Below are positions 5,014-11,383 of a stretch of 12,830 nucleotides of DNA, piece after piece; position 1 is the first letter of the stretch, and every line of letters begins with the position of its first letter. A model generated the notes under the pieces. It searched no databases and was not told the origin of the DNA. It saw only the letters and a program-made list of their open reading frames with translations. The DNA is taken from contig JACRDX010000053.1 in assembly GCA_016212745.1 (NCBI GenBank), forward strand, positions 1 to 12,830, given 5' to 3'. The translations under genes and the position numbers were made by a program. The stretch is from Candidatus Falkowiibacteriota bacterium. Lineage in GTDB: Bacteria > Patescibacteriota > Patescibacteriia > UBA11705 > JACRDX01.

Positions 5014-5643
5014 ATGTTCAAAAACAGAGAAGATGCCGGACAAAAACTTGCGCTGGCTTTGGAAAAATATAAAGATAAAAATGCCATTGTTTTAGCTATT
5101 CCGCGGGGCGGCATTGAAGTGGGATATTGGGTCGCGAAACATTTAAACGCAGACCTCTCTGTTTTAGTGTCCAGAAAACTCCCGCAGCCGAACAATCCCG
5201 AAACCGGATTTGGGGCCATTGCGGAAGATGGAAGCGTGTTTCTCTATCCGGGCGCGGAAAGCTGGCTTTCCGAAGAAACACGAAAAAAAATTATTGAGGA
5301 ACAAAAAAAAGAAATTCTGCGGCGTGTAGAAATTTTCCGAAACGGAAAACCCCTGCCAGAAATCAAAAACAGAACCGTTATCTTGGTTGACGACGGCATT
5401 GCCATGGGCTCCACTGTACGGGCAGCCGCGATGCTTTGTAAAAACAAAAAAGCCGGCAAAATCGTCATCGCGGCCCCTGTTGCCGGCCCTGAAACCGCGG
5501 AAGAATTACAACCATTGGTTGATGAGGTGGTGATTCTGGAAAAACCAACGTTTTTCCAAGCAGTGGCCCAAGTTTACGAGAATTGGCGCGATGTGCCGTT
5601 TGAAGAAGCGCAGGAAATTTTGAAAAAATGGAAGCGCACATGA
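5014..5643 (+). CDS. Phosphoribosyltransferase family protein (COG1926-like)
   Basis: The 209-residue protein has a type I PRTase fold. AIPRGGIEVGYWVAKHL (28-44) holds the PPi-binding loop region, SRKLPQPNNPETGFGAI (53-69) the flexible segment, and VILVDDGIAMGSTVRAA (122-138) the PRPP-binding motif with the two acidic residues D126-D127. The length suits the stand-alone family often annotated as a predicted phosphoribosyltransferase, for which the base substrate is not fixed; purine or uracil use cannot be read. Members of this type may bind PRPP for regulation. The gene lies 12 bp after fic and shares its promoter; a joint function with Fic is only implied by position. The clpP promoter begins 4 bp after its stop codon. 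No Shine-Dalgarno sequence is clear. Confidence 0.9.
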   Translation: MFKNREDAGQKLALALEKYKDKNAIVLAIPRGGIEVGYWVAKHLNADLSVLVSRKLPQPNNPETGFGAIAEDGSVFLYPGAESWLSEETRKKIIEEQKKEILRRVEIFRNGKPLPEIKNRTVILVDDGIAMGSTVRAAAMLCKNKKAGKIVIAAPVAGPETAEELQPLVDEVVILEKPTFFQAVAQVYENWRDVPFEEAQEILKKWKRT

Positions 5644-5646
5644 ACA

Positions 5647-5675
5647 TTGTTATATCAAAAATTATCTGCTATAAT
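5647..5675 (+). promoter_or_regulatory. clpP promoter
   Basis: TTGTTA (5647-5652), 17 bp, TATAAT (5670-5675), with TG one base before the -10 (TGCTATAAT, extended -10). Transcription would begin near 5682, about 24 nt before the clpP ATG. It overlaps nothing coding, so clpP can be expressed apart from the fic operon. Confidence 0.7.
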
Positions 5676-5705
5676 TGAAAGCGGAAATAATCGTAATATT
5701 ATTCT

Positions 5706-6278
5706 ATGCATTTAATCCCAACGGTAATTGAAAAAACGAATTATGGCGAGCGCGCATATGACATTTACTCTCGTTTGCTAAAAGAGCGCATTATTTTTCT
5801 GGGAACGCCGGTTGTTGATGATGTGGCAAATTCAATAATCGCGCAATTGCTTTTTTTGGAAAGCGAAGACCCCAAAAAAGACATTAAACTTTATATTAAC
5901 ACACCAGGCGGGTCAGTGAGCGCAGGAATGGCGATTTACGATACAATGCAATACATAAAACCTGATGTCACGACAATCTGCGTGGGTTTGGCAGCAAGCA
6001 TGGGCGCGTTGTTGTTAGCGGCTGGCGCAAAAGGAAAACGGTTCAGTTTGCCTAATTCAAAAATAATGATTCATCAAGTTTTGGGCGAGGTAAGCGGACA
6101 AGCCACAGATATAAAAATTCACGCCGAAGAAATTTTGCGCGTGAAAGAAAAGTTGAATAAAATATTGTCAAAACACACTGGCCAACCATTAAAGACGGTT
6201 GAAAAAGACACTGAACGCGATTATTTTATGACATCAGACGAAGCAATGAAATACGGAATTATTGATAAAATCCTTTAA
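5706..6278 (+). CDS. clpP: ATP-dependent Clp protease proteolytic subunit ClpP
   Basis: Serine peptidase (family S14) that forms two stacked heptamers and degrades proteins fed in by ClpX or ClpC/ClpA ATPases in the cytosol. All three catalytic residues are visible: Ser98 in [11 protein letters not shown], His123 in KIMIHQ, Asp172 in [10 protein letters not shown]. The [15 protein letters not shown] strand-helix and the IGF-like hydrophobic contact surface for the ATPase ([16 protein letters not shown]) are present. At 190 residues the length is normal for mature ClpP; there is hardly any propeptide before IPTVIE, so little processing is expected. The gene has its own promoter, and no clpX lies beside it, although the two are often adjacent in other bacteria. 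It converges with vanW across a small-RNA region. The start gives the usual IPxVIE N terminus. Confidence 0.97.
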   Translation: MHLIPTVIEKTNYGERAYDIYSRLLKERIIFLGTPVVDDVANSIIAQLLFLESEDPKKDIKLYINTPGGSVSAGMAIYDTMQYIKPDVTTICVGLAASMGALLLAAGAKGKRFSLPNSKIMIHQVLGEVSGQATDIKIHAEEILRVKEKLNKILSKHTGQPLKTVEKDTERDYFMTSDEAMKYGIIDKIL

Positions 6279-6283
6279 AACAG

Positions 6284-6309
6284 TAGAGACAAGATATATC
6301 TCGTCTTTA
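6284..6309 (+). terminator. Weak terminator after clpP
   Basis: tagagac (6284-6290) pairs with gtcttta (6303-6309), one G-T wobble; after an A-C mismatch, agat (6292-6295) pairs with atct (6298-6301). There is no long T tract (acgattt follows), so it may be a 3'-end stabiliser or a partial terminator. Confidence 0.4.
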
Positions 6310-6321
6310 CGATTTAAAAAT

Positions 6322-6339
6322 TTGCCTAAATTTAGGCAA
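6322..6339. promoter_or_regulatory. Perfect 18-bp palindrome upstream of the small RNA promoter
   Basis: TTGCCTAAATTTAGGCAA is a perfect palindrome centred 25 bp before the -35 of the next promoter. With no loop it is more likely a dimeric-protein binding site than an RNA hairpin. It could be an activator site for the small RNA or a site between the two transcripts. Confidence 0.5.
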
Positions 6340-6354
6340 TATCCAACAAAGGTA

Positions 6355-6383
6355 TTGACTATTTTTTGTCGTTTTGCTAAAAT
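6355..6383 (+). promoter_or_regulatory. Promoter of the structured small RNA
   Basis: TTGACT (6355-6360), 17 bp, TAAAAT (6378-6383), preceded by TGC (extended -10). Expected transcript start is near 6390. No ORF with a usable start follows on this strand before the terminator, which suggests a non-coding product. Confidence 0.7.
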
Positions 6384-6389
6384 GATATG

Positions 6390-6549
6390 TTAAACGGTCG
6401 TGGGAGGCGACGCGAATTTTGTCATAGCCGATTTTGAAGGGCAGACACGACAAGCATGGGATTTTTGCCTTATGACACAATTTGGCTCCGGCTAAATTAT
6501 ATCAGGGCAAAAATTTCTTGTCTGTCCTTCAAAATCGGCTTCTTTTTTT
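6390..6549 (+). ncRNA. Candidate structured small RNA with intrinsic terminator
   Basis: A strong promoter ends at 6383. The RNA would begin with a small hairpin (gtcg 6397-6400, cgac 6408-6411) whose 7-nt loop, tgggagg, looks like a Shine-Dalgarno sequence. A long hairpin follows: 6426-6447 pairs with 6519-6540 over 22 positions with one G-U. After an asymmetric loop (13 against 4 nt), atttttgcc (6461-6469) pairs with ggcaaaaat (6506-6514). After another internal loop, aatttggc (6479-6486) pairs with gctaaatt (6491-6498) around a TCCG loop. The T-rich tail at 6541-6549 ends the RNA and lies directly against the vanW stop codon. The rod shape with internal loops is reminiscent of 6S RNA, but the bubble is asymmetric and the ends do not pair, so the family is not assigned. 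Confidence 0.6.
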
Positions 6550-6550
6550 A

Positions 6551-8494
6551 TTATTGCGCAACCGGCGCAACCAACAACGCCCCTGCCTCTTGCGCTGATA
6601 AGGATTCTGCCTTGTCCGCCATAGCTTCAGCGACGGCAGAGGCTTTTTTCGCAGGGTCAACGCCAATCAACCAAACCGCTTGCCATGGAACATAATGACT
6701 TGACCACTTTTCTTTTATCGCTCCTGATTGCCCCGCCAACGGCTGGGTGTTGGTTTCTGCCGGCCATTCTATAAACCTATAAAAATAAGCGTCAGCGCCA
6801 TTATGAGCAATTTCAGTACGCTTTTTCTCGCCCGGGGCAAGTTTGTCGCTTTCAACTTCTTTTGGCGGTCCGGGCTGGGTAATATTGTAAATCACTGGTT
6901 TTAATTTGCTTAAATCCTCTGTTTTATTTTGTCCTTCAAAAGAAACTTTGCGGCCATCTTTTGCGCCCCAAAGCTCAAACCGCACATTCAGCCCAATAAT
7001 TTTTGTCTGCAATAAAAGATAATGCCCAGTGTCATTAACAAAACGCACGTCAGGATGTGGTGTATAAATTGTCGCGTCAGTCCCAGCTGGTTCATAATAA
7101 ACAACGCGGTAAGAATGCGGCCGGCGTTCTGTTATTGACAGGCCGGCTGCCAATGCCACGCGGAACATCGTTGTTCCAATTTGGCAAAGTCCGCCGCCAT
7201 ATTCGGGGATTGTTTTGTCGCCTTTTATGACCATTTCCTGCAAATAGCCGGTACTGGCATCAGCCTTGCCCAGCGCCTTGTTTAAAGAAAATTCTTCGTC
7301 TGGTTTAATCAAAAGCCCATTGAGCGACGCTGACCCAACGCCGATATTGTGTATGCGATTTGGCGGGCTGCCGGCGTAATTTGAAACACCGACGCCGACA
7401 AGTTCTTTAATTCCTAAATTATTAACATCTTGCGTTGCCACTCGCGGCAATGTTTCATTGACAACCAAGTCAACGGATTCTTTGTTTTGCAAAATAAATG
7501 CGTCAACAACGCTATCAAAACTTTTATCAATATCCAACTCGCGACCAGTTTCGCTGGCCTGAAATTCAGTCACTTTGTTATTTGTAATTTGAAATTTGGC
7601 ATCCTTGGCTTCCTGATTTATTGTCTGGCTTATAGCGCTCAAATAATTTTTAACCAAATCTTTGTCCAACGTAATACCGGCTTGTTCTTGCGGAGAAAGC
7701 CCGATTGTCAACCACTGCACAAACATTGCCCACGGAATTTCGTACTTATTTTCCAAATAAACCAGCTCATGCTTGTCAATTTTCAAAAATATTTCCAATG
7801 CTGGCAAAAGCGCTTCCACATCCTGAACATAAATTTTTGGAATTTCAGCTTTGGATTCCAACGTTATTGGCAGATTGAAATAATTCTGCAAATTTTCATC
7901 CAACTTATTTATTGCTGACAAATACCTGAATGACCCGCCAGCCTGCTCTTTTATCAATGTCACCTCAACGTCTTTTTTCTGCTCATCCAAAATTTTAATG
8001 GAAATGCTGGCATTATTAAACGGCTTTTCCCGCGATTTTAACTGACTGCTCAAATTTTCCTGCAAAAGTTCTTTATTCAGCTGATAATCAAGCGCAATCT
8101 CATGGCCAAACAGCAATGTGGTCAACCGTTTCCATTGATTATCAATGCGACTATGGTTCCTGCCAAAATCAAATGCTTTTTGCACCATTGCATCAGAATT
8201 AAAAACCAGTATTCCATTTCCATCATTTAAGCCGACAACAACTTTTTCACCTTTGGCAAAAAAAATAAAACCCTTTTCTAGAAATTTTTGGTTCAACGCG
8301 GAATCAAGCAATAATTTGGCTTCTGTTTTTGTGGCACTGCTAAGATTTATTGCCGCAATATGCACTCCGGGAAAAATTTTACTGTTGTATTTTTTGGCAA
8401 TCACGACTGCCGCGGACAATGAAACAACCGCGATTAAAAAAATCGCGGCCGCTAAACTTATGGCAACGATCTTTAAAATACACGTTCTTTCCAT
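6551..8494 (-). CDS. VanW/YoaR-like membrane-anchored cell-envelope protein
   Basis: 647 residues. One N-terminal membrane helix (about 7-33, IVAISLAAAIFLIAVVSLSAAVVIA) has no cleavage site visible, so the protein is probably anchored with the rest outside. The region 40-350 resembles the repeated putative peptidoglycan-binding domains of YoaR-type proteins: FPGVHIAAINLSSATKTEAKLLL is a typical opening, and ETGRELDIDKSFDSVV the typical end of a second copy. The VanW domain covers about 375-515 (SNYAGSPPNRIHNI, PDEEFSLNKALG, YGGGLCQIGTTMFRVALAAGL, ERRPHSY). The biochemical role of VanW is unknown; the name comes from vancomycin-resistance clusters and does not mean resistance here. The tail (residues about 545-647) is a C-terminal extension without a known domain. 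Last gene of the tsaE-hsp20-DUF3006 operon, starting 9 bp after the preceding stop. Confidence 0.92.
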   Translation of the reverse strand: MERTCILKIVAISLAAAIFLIAVVSLSAAVVIAKKYNSKIFPGVHIAAINLSSATKTEAKLLLDSALNQKFLEKGFIFFAKGEKVVVGLNDGNGILVFNSDAMVQKAFDFGRNHSRIDNQWKRLTTLLFGHEIALDYQLNKELLQENLSSQLKSREKPFNNASISIKILDEQKKDVEVTLIKEQAGGSFRYLSAINKLDENLQNYFNLPITLESKAEIPKIYVQDVEALLPALEIFLKIDKHELVYLENKYEIPWAMFVQWLTIGLSPQEQAGITLDKDLVKNYLSAISQTINQEAKDAKFQITNNKVTEFQASETGRELDIDKSFDSVVDAFILQNKESVDLVVNETLPRVATQDVNNLGIKELVGVGVSNYAGSPPNRIHNIGVGSASLNGLLIKPDEEFSLNKALGKADASTGYLQEMVIKGDKTIPEYGGGLCQIGTTMFRVALAAGLSITERRPHSYRVVYYEPAGTDATIYTPHPDVRFVNDTGHYLLLQTKIIGLNVRFELWGAKDGRKVSFEGQNKTEDLSKLKPVIYNITQPGPPKEVESDKLAPGEKKRTEIAHNGADAYFYRFIEWPAETNTQPLAGQSGAIKEKWSSHYVPWQAVWLIGVDPAKKASAVAEAMADKAESLSAQEAGALLVAPVAQ

Positions 8495-8503
8495 ATTGAT
8501 CTG

Positions 8504-8719
8504 CTATTCCGCACTATCTAAAATATTATTCAAAATTTCTTTCGCAAGATTTTGGTTGTCTTTGTCAGCTTTGTCATTTTTCATCAGCAACAATTTCACG
8601 GCATCGCCTTCGCGCCAAATATTTTTTGTTGCCGGCACAATAATTTCGCCAAAACCATTGGCAACTATAACCAATTTATTTCCTTCAATTCTATCAATCG
8701 TTCCCAAAATAATTTCCAT
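8504..8719 (-). CDS. Small DUF3006-like protein
   Basis: 71 residues. The start IILGTIDRIEGNKLVIVANGFGEIIVPATKNIWREGDAVKL has the pattern of DUF3006 proteins: a short beta-barrel opening with xxDRIEGxxxV, then a P at the end of the third strand and a (K/R)EGD(x)V turn. A charged helical tail follows (NDKADKDNQNLAKEILNNILDSAE). The function of the family is not known. No membrane helix and no signal peptide are seen. GGAGG stands 14 nt before the ATG on the minus strand, inside the end of hsp20; this is one of the few Shine-Dalgarno-like sequences in the window and is rather far from the start. The gene follows hsp20 by 6 bp and precedes vanW by 9 bp. Confidence 0.75.
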   Translation of the reverse strand: MEIILGTIDRIEGNKLVIVANGFGEIIVPATKNIWREGDAVKLLLMKNDKADKDNQNLAKEILNNILDSAE

Positions 8720-8725
8720 ATTTTA

Positions 8726-9190
8726 CTACTCAACCTCCAAGATATTAATTTTGTGTTTATCCGTGGCCAACGTTGGCAAAATGACAATCAACATTCCATT
8801 TTTCAAAATCGCTTCTATTTTATCGGCGCTGATTGTTTCCGGCAAAACAATGCTGCGGGAAAATTTTCCCCAAAAACACTCGCGATGAACCGCGTCCGCG
8901 GCGCTGGACAATGGCGGTTGCTTTCGCTCCCCGCGAATTGTCAACACACCATTATTAAAATTCACAAAAAGATCTTTTGCCGCAACTCCGGTAATCAGAG
9001 CAACAACAATAATTTTTTCCGGCTCTTTGTAAATATCTATTACCAATTCGCCCTCTTCTTCAATCAGCGACGATTCAACATTTTCCTGCGCCCTTTTTTG
9101 CAACTCGCTCAAAAAAATCTGGTTGACCGAAAAACTGTCTTCCAGATTTGAAAGATATTGTTCCCACGCGTTGTTATTTGGCATTGGCAT
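8726..9190 (-). CDS. Hsp20 / alpha-crystallin small heat-shock protein
   Basis: ATP-independent holdase that binds unfolding proteins and forms oligomers. The chosen start MPMPNNNAWEQ gives 154 residues; an upstream ATG (9250) would add 20 residues but lies inside tsaE and carries no family similarity. The N-terminal arm is 1-45. The alpha-crystallin domain runs from about 46 to 140 (ELVIDIYKEPEKIIVVALITGV ... GVLTIRGERK ... CFWGKFSRSIVLPETISADKIEAILKNGMLIVILP) and ends with the A-x-x-x-N-G-x-L signature. The short C-terminal tail carries an I-x-I pair (INILEV) that normally docks on a neighbouring subunit. Its ATG lies one base after the tsaE stop, so translation is probably coupled. No CIRCE or other heat-shock element is seen nearby. 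Confidence 0.92.
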   Translation of the reverse strand: MPMPNNNAWEQYLSNLEDSFSVNQIFLSELQKRAQENVESSLIEEEGELVIDIYKEPEKIIVVALITGVAAKDLFVNFNNGVLTIRGERKQPPLSSAADAVHRECFWGKFSRSIVLPETISADKIEAILKNGMLIVILPTLATDKHKINILEVE

Positions 9191-9191
9191 A

Positions 9192-9671
9192 TTATATTTT
9201 ATTATACAACTTTTTACGCTTAACAACAATTTCCCGAGTATTTTCATCAATATTTCTAAAACAAACTTTACATACTTTCAAAATTCGAAATTCAAAATTC
9301 AAAATTTCTTCAAGAAATTTTCCCCATTCCACAAAACAAACCGAATCTTTTCTCCCAAAATATTCAGTTGCGCCAATGTTTTCAAGTTTTGGCAAATCAA
9401 TGCTGCGATAAGCGTCAATATGCACGAGATTCTTGATAGCTTGTAGCTTGTAGGTAGTAGCAGGAGTAGTTTTATAAATTTTCATAATTACAAATGTAGG
9501 GCTGTTCACGATTTGTTTTACGCCCAGCGCGCGGGCAACGCCTTTCATAAAAGTCGTTTTGCCGCTTCCCAAATCTCCAACTAACAAAACAACTTCGCCA
9601 CCAACAAGCTTTTTGGCGAATTTTTCTCCAAATTTAATGGTTTGCTCTGCGTTTTTTGTAATAATTCGCAT
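9192..9671 (-). CDS. tsaE: tRNA t6A37 biosynthesis ATPase TsaE
   Basis: Works with TsaB, TsaD and TsaC to make N6-threonylcarbamoyl-adenosine at tRNA position 37; TsaE is the ATPase that resets the complex. The Walker A motif GDLGSGKTT (32-40), the switch NSPTFVIMKIY (56-66), the HIDAYR strand (84-89) and VEWG (114-117) are all in the order of the family. Length is 159 against about 150 usual. The extra residues lie in two places: 67-81 (KTTPATTYKLQAIKN) and 123-137 (ILNFEFRILKVCKVC), both encoded by short repetitive DNA of the type that also invades tsaD. Both spare the catalytic motifs. The gene follows tsaD after a self-complementary spacer of 120 bp and is followed at once by hsp20. A weak TAGG lies before the ATG. 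Confidence 0.95.
   Translation of the reverse strand: MRIITKNAEQTIKFGEKFAKKLVGGEVVLLVGDLGSGKTTFMKGVARALGVKQIVNSPTFVIMKIYKTTPATTYKLQAIKNLVHIDAYRSIDLPKLENIGATEYFGRKDSVCFVEWGKFLEEILNFEFRILKVCKVCFRNIDENTREIVVKRKKLYNKI
9261..9305. repeat. Intragenic AATTTC/GAATTT-type repeat in tsaE
   Basis: On the plus strand, attcgaaattcaaaattc and neighbouring copies (about 9282-9305) form a short low-complexity tandem array within codons 123-137. A second one, gcttgtagcttgtag (about 9438-9452), lies within codons 67-81. Both keep the frame and fall between conserved motifs. Confidence 0.55.
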
Positions 9672-9791
9672 AAACCTACGATATTCGGTAGCGGTTTCAA
9701 TACTCGTTTCGGATAACGTAAGTCGTTATTCGTGTTTTAAAACGACAACCCAAACCGTTAACCGAAACGTGCATCGATGCCGTCAACCGCT
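9672..9791 (-). other. Self-complementary spacer between tsaD and tsaE
   Basis: No ORF. Several pairings compete: GGATAACG (9711-9718) with CGTTATTC (9724-9731); CGTTTCGG (9705-9712) with CCGAAACG (9762-9769); cggtagcggttt (9686-9697) with aaaccgttaaccg (9752-9764, imperfect); GTCGTT (9722-9727) with AACGAC (9741-9746). The perfect palindromes GTTTTAAAAC (9734-9743) and GCATCGATGC (9771-9780) are also present. As RNA in the tsaD-to-tsaE direction this could be an attenuator, a processing site or a stabilising structure; as DNA the 9711-9731 pair resembles a recombinase core site. Which, cannot be told. Confidence 0.5.
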
Positions 9792-10892
9792 TCATAATTC
9801 TAAATTCGGATCTGCTCGCAATTTAAATGGATCAACAAATTTGCCTGCCAAAAATTTAAAATATCCGGCAAACGCAACCATTGCCGCGTTGTCAGTGCAA
9901 TATTTCAAATCAGGCACAATAAACCCTACCTTGCCGCCAAAATATTTTTCAACATTATTCGCCAATGTTTCGCGAAGCGCTTTATTCGCAGCGACGCCGC
10001 CGCCCAACATCACGGTCTTAGCGTGGAACTTTTCGGCGGCGGCGATTGTTTTTCCAACCATAACATCAACAACCGCATCCTGAAATTCTTTAGCGAACAT
10101 TATTTTCAATGCGTCTAATTCTTTGCCTTTTTTGTCCTTGGACAATTCTTTCCACTTATACAAAATCGCGGTTTTCAATCCGGCAAAAGAAAAATTAAAA
10201 TCCCCAGAATTCATCATCGGTCTTGGAAATTTTACCATAATTGGAAATTGGAAATTAGAAATTGGAAATTGAGTCGCTCTTGCGGCTATAGCTGGTCCAC
10301 CAGGATATCCGAGTCCCATTATTTTCGCCGCTTTATCAAAAGCCTCTCCTGCCGCGTCATCCAGTGTTTCGCCAACAACTTTATATTTTCCAATTTTTTC
10401 CACCAAAATAATCTGCGTATGCCCGCCAGAAACAACGAGACAAACGGCTGGAAATAAAGCTTTGGACTTTGAGCTTTGACATTGATTTGAAATTTGAAAT
10501 TTGAAATTTGGAATTGGGGTTGTAATCAACCCCGCAAGCGCGTGCGCTTCAATATGATTAACCGCAACCAAAGGTTTATTCAACGCAATTGCCAATGTTT
10601 TCGCGGTTTCAACTCCAACTGTCAGCGACGTCACCAAACCCGGTCCAGCTGTTACCGCAATCGCATCGATATCTTTTTTCAAATTTAACCCTACCGTTGC
10701 TTTTTCCAAAACCAACAACATCATTTCAATGTGCTTTCTTGCCGCGACTTCTGGCACGATTCCGCCGAATTTCGCATGTATTTTTTCCTGCGACGCGATT
10801 ACATTGTTTAGGATTTCGAATTTCGTATTTCGAATTTCCGCAACAGCGGCTGCTGTTTCGTCGCAACTTGTTTCAATCCCTAAAATTTTCAT
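9792..10892 (-). CDS. tsaD: tRNA t6A37 threonylcarbamoyltransferase TsaD
   Basis: Transfers the threonylcarbamoyl group from threonylcarbamoyl-AMP to A37 of ANN-decoding tRNAs. Start chosen at MKILGIETSCDETAAAV, the family N terminus; an ATG 39 bp upstream would add 13 unrelated residues. Residues 1-12 hold the first phosphate loop, NHIEAH (112-117) gives the metal-binding H113 and H117, SGGHTQ (155-160) the second glycine loop, GEAFDKAAKIMGLGYPGGP (182-200) the substrate region, GGGVAANKALR (297-307) the nucleotide site, and CTDNAAM (332-338) the metal-binding D334. Length 366 against about 335-345 usual; the surplus is explained by two low-complexity inserts, residues 126-147 (PNFKFQISNQCQSSKSKA) and 207-220 (QFPISNFQFPI). 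A shorter one, RNTKFEIL (21-28), may be a third. Upstream of the tsaE-vanW operon. Confidence 0.96.
   Translation of the reverse strand: MKILGIETSCDETAAAVAEIRNTKFEILNNVIASQEKIHAKFGGIVPEVAARKHIEMMLLVLEKATVGLNLKKDIDAIAVTAGPGLVTSLTVGVETAKTLAIALNKPLVAVNHIEAHALAGLITTPIPNFKFQISNQCQSSKSKALFPAVCLVVSGGHTQIILVEKIGKYKVVGETLDDAAGEAFDKAAKIMGLGYPGGPAIAARATQFPISNFQFPIMVKFPRPMMNSGDFNFSFAGLKTAILYKWKELSKDKKGKELDALKIMFAKEFQDAVVDVMVGKTIAAAEKFHAKTVMLGGGVAANKALRETLANNVEKYFGGKVGFIVPDLKYCTDNAAMVAFAGYFKFLAGKFVDPFKLRADPNLEL
10233..10274. repeat. Intragenic ATTGGAAATTGG repeat in tsaD
   Basis: About 32 bp (10240-10271) is four imperfect copies of a GGAAATT(A/G) unit, in frame, giving the hydrophobic-aromatic peptide FPISNFQFPI between YPGGPAIAARA and VKFPRPMM. 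Other bacterial TsaD proteins have a short link here. Confidence 0.7.
10452..10517. repeat. Intragenic TTTGAAATTTG repeat in tsaD
   Basis: Tandem gaaattt units at about 10488-10511 and the neighbouring ctttggactttgagctttg (10460-10478) fill codons 126-147 (IPNFKFQISN...SSKSKA). Two different repeat types stand side by side. They lie in frame between GLITT and LFPAVCLVVSGGH, away from the active site. Confidence 0.7.
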
Positions 10893-11119
10893 AAATCTCA
10901 GATGTGAATTATCAATTTCCAAACATTTCAATTTTTAATTTTCAAATAATTTACAAATATCAAAATCCAATTTACAAATTTTGATGATTGCAACATTGAA
11001 CCTTATTTGAAAATTGTGCCCTGAAAATTGAAACTTGAAAATTTCATCTTTTAAGACAATATCACAAAAACACTCCAAAACGCAACTCACTGCGCATAAT
11101 GTTTTTTTGCGCAAGCGCA
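10893..11119. repeat. AT-rich intergenic repeat region upstream of tsaD
   Basis: No gene seen. Units such as aatttacaaat, gaaaattgaaacttgaaaattt and aattttcaaataa repeat here. AATTTTCAAATAA (10937-10949) is matched by its exact complement at 11003-11015, and inside these lie atcaaaat (about 10959) and attttgat, so the block can form a long hairpin. It is the same repeat family as the inserts in tsaD and tsaE. A possible minus-strand promoter for tsaD (TTGCGT and GATATT, about 11060-11090) is weak. Confidence 0.5.
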
Positions 11120-11148
11120 TTGACACCCCTACATTTTATTGATACATT
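11120..11148 (+). promoter_or_regulatory. Promoter towards tRNA-Glu, rpmF and hppA
   Basis: TTGACA (11120-11125), 17 bp, TACATT (11143-11148). The next genes on this strand are the tRNA, L32 and the pyrophosphatase. A repeat of about 100 bp lies between promoter and tRNA and would be transcribed as a leader. Confidence 0.55.
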
Positions 11149-11170
11149 ATCGCTATCCTTTGCTACCGTA

Positions 11171-11272
11171 ATGACCAATTGCCAATGTCCAATGACCAAT
11201 AAAATCCCAACGATTAAATGACAAATTGGGAATTGGGATTTGGTCATTTGTTAGTCATTGGGGCTTGGTCAT
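11171..11272. repeat. Long imperfect inverted repeat (GACCAAT / ATTGGTC family)
   Basis: The left arm (11171-11210, atgaccaattgccaatg...) is the approximate complement of the right arm (11225-11272, attgggaattggg...ttggtcat). Each arm is itself made of short repeated gaccaat, ccaat and attgggatt units. In the minus direction it reads as the pseudo-peptide LVIGHWQLVI, a string common in spurious ORFs of such repeats. It sits 17 bp before the tRNA and may be a dispersed repeat of the genome. Confidence 0.65.
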
Positions 11273-11288
11273 TTGTCATTTCACCTAT

Positions 11289-11363
11289 GGCCCGTTCGTC
11301 TAGTGGTTAGGACACCGCGCTTTCAATGCGGGAACGGGGGTTCAATTCCCCCACGGGCTACCA
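11289..11363 (+). tRNA. tRNA-Glu, anticodon TTC
   Basis: The acceptor ggcccgt (11289-11295) pairs with acgggct (11353-11359), the outermost pair being G-T. TC follows, then the D arm GTCTAGTGGTTAGGAC, anticodon stem ccgcg/tgcgg around loop CTTTCAA with TTC at 11322-11324, and the T arm with GGTTCAATTCC. Discriminator A (11360) and an encoded CCA (11361-11363). 75 nt in all. It decodes GAA and GAG and would also supply glutamyl-tRNA for tetrapyrrole synthesis or transamidation if those exist. Confidence 0.97.
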
Positions 11364-11383
11364 AAATTAAAAATTTTACACGT

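Noticed and set aside
3919..5643. fic and the phosphoribosyltransferase as further integron cassettes
   Set aside because: They have their own strong promoter, stand as a two-gene operon, and no attC-like site is found after either gene.
5650..5656. GTTATAT before clpP as another cassette junction
   Set aside because: No left core or paired arms upstream; it overlaps the clpP -35 region and is a chance match.
6390..6549. Firm assignment to 6S RNA, SRP RNA or tmRNA
   Set aside because: The bubble is asymmetric and the ends are unpaired for 6S; SRP and tmRNA signature sequences are missing.
6456..6695. ORF of 79 codons on the plus strand
   Set aside because: Its start is inside the hairpin RNA and the rest is antisense to the end of vanW.
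9191..9250. Longer hsp20 start at 9250
   Set aside because: It overlaps tsaE by 59 bp and adds residues unlike Hsp20; the ATG at 9190 directly follows the tsaE stop.
11258..11383. N-terminal extension of L32 from 11258
   Set aside because: It would run across the whole tRNA-Glu gene; L32 similarity begins at 11384.
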